A stretch of 6,498 nt of DNA, from positions 1 through 6,498 of the forward strand of contig SCTE01000203.1 in assembly GCA_004298915.1 (NCBI GenBank), in the 5' to 3' direction. Each line of letters opens with the position of its first letter. Position 1 is the first letter of the stretch. The translations under genes and the position numbers were made by a program. The notes beneath the pieces were generated by a model. That model saw only the letters and a list, made by a program, of their open reading frames with translations. It did no database searches and was not told where the DNA came from. The stretch is from Chloroflexota bacterium. GTDB lineage: Bacteria; Chloroflexota; Limnocylindria; Limnocylindrales; CSP1-4. This document shows, in pieces, positions 6,368-6,498 of this stretch.

Positions 6368-6498
6368 TCACGAGCGCAGGGAGGCGAGCAACCGATCGAC
6401 GGCCGTGAACGGATCGAGCTGGTGATCCGCGACGGCCCGGAGCACGGACTGCGTGGCATCGCGACGATGGGGCTCCGACAGGGCCGCCCGGGTCCGGT
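6368..6498 (-). CDS. C-terminal end of an unidentified protein, possibly MeaB/ArgK-type GTPase
   Basis: Only the last 42 complete codons are in the window (first full codon at 6496, TGA at 6370-6368). The tail is helical and charged, with a run LDPFTAVDRLLASL at 27-40. This resembles the C-terminal dimerisation tail of MeaB-type GTPases (COG1703), many of which end in a DPY-x-AA-x-x-LL pattern. These proteins protect and reactivate methylmalonyl-CoA mutase. The match is from memory and rests on one short motif; another family with a similar helical tail is possible. Frame choice is supported by the TGATG junction with the transporter and by GC-rich third codon positions. If correct, the operon links acyl-CoA oxidation with methylmalonyl-CoA metabolism. 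Confidence 0.45.
   Translation of the reverse strand, partial: RTRAALSEPHRRDATQSVLRAVADHQLDPFTAVDRLLASLRS

Noticed and set aside
5217..6425. 402-codon plus-strand open frame opposite the transporter
   Set aside because: It is highly charged with repeated Glu, Arg, Gly and Gln, as expected when a hydrophobic membrane protein is read backwards. No domain is visible.
5962..6459. 165-codon minus-strand frame overlapping the transporter start
   Set aside because: It is a frame-shifted reading of the transporter, rich in Arg and Pro. It competes with the better-supported frame ending in TGATG at 6368.

Overview
The window is a compact, GC-rich stretch of bacterial chromosome in which all six recognisable genes read on the minus strand, so transcription runs from high to low coordinates. 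Strong GC bias at third codon positions produces long meaningless antisense reading frames. GC content, leaderless-type gene starts and the style of the proteins suggest a soil or freshwater member of Chloroflexota (Limnocylindria-like) or Actinomycetota. No marker gene is present, so this placement is inference.

Upstream block, transcribed first (about 6498 down to 3075): the last 42 codons of an unidentified protein, possibly the MeaB/ArgK GTPase that chaperones methylmalonyl-CoA mutase; a 12-helix major facilitator transporter; an NAD-dependent 3-hydroxyacyl-CoA (3-hydroxybutyryl-CoA) dehydrogenase; and an FAD-dependent acyl-CoA dehydrogenase. The genes are joined by TGATG and ATGA overlaps and a 4-base gap, so this is almost certainly one operon with translational coupling.

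After a 97-base gap comes a thiolase (acetyl-CoA C-acyltransferase, 2977-1733). The gap holds a GC hairpin just after the dehydrogenase stop, an 8-bp inverted repeat, and a -10-like box 7 bases before the thiolase ATG. Acyl-CoA dehydrogenase, hydroxyacyl-CoA dehydrogenase and thiolase supply three of the four beta-oxidation steps, the same trio as mmgABC of Bacillus. Enoyl-CoA hydratase and the electron-transfer flavoprotein are not in the window. If the upstream fragment is MeaB, the locus would link short or odd-chain acyl-CoA breakdown with methylmalonyl-CoA metabolism.

After a further 75-base gap, positions 1657-1 hold a membrane-anchored cyclic-di-GMP protein that runs off the left edge: two membrane helices enclosing a Cache-like sensor region, then a GGDEF domain and an HD-GYP domain. 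Its GGDEF signature reads GPDEF and its GYP signature reads GYV, so it may be a phosphodiesterase with a non-cyclising GGDEF domain. Its start has the same TAnnnT-7 bases-ATG arrangement as the thiolase, which points to leaderless transcription at both genes.

I see no RNA gene, mobile element, CRISPR array or large repeat. There is no clearly undescribed system. The most interesting signals are the paired leaderless promoters, the altered c-di-GMP motifs and the operator-like inverted repeat upstream of the thiolase.
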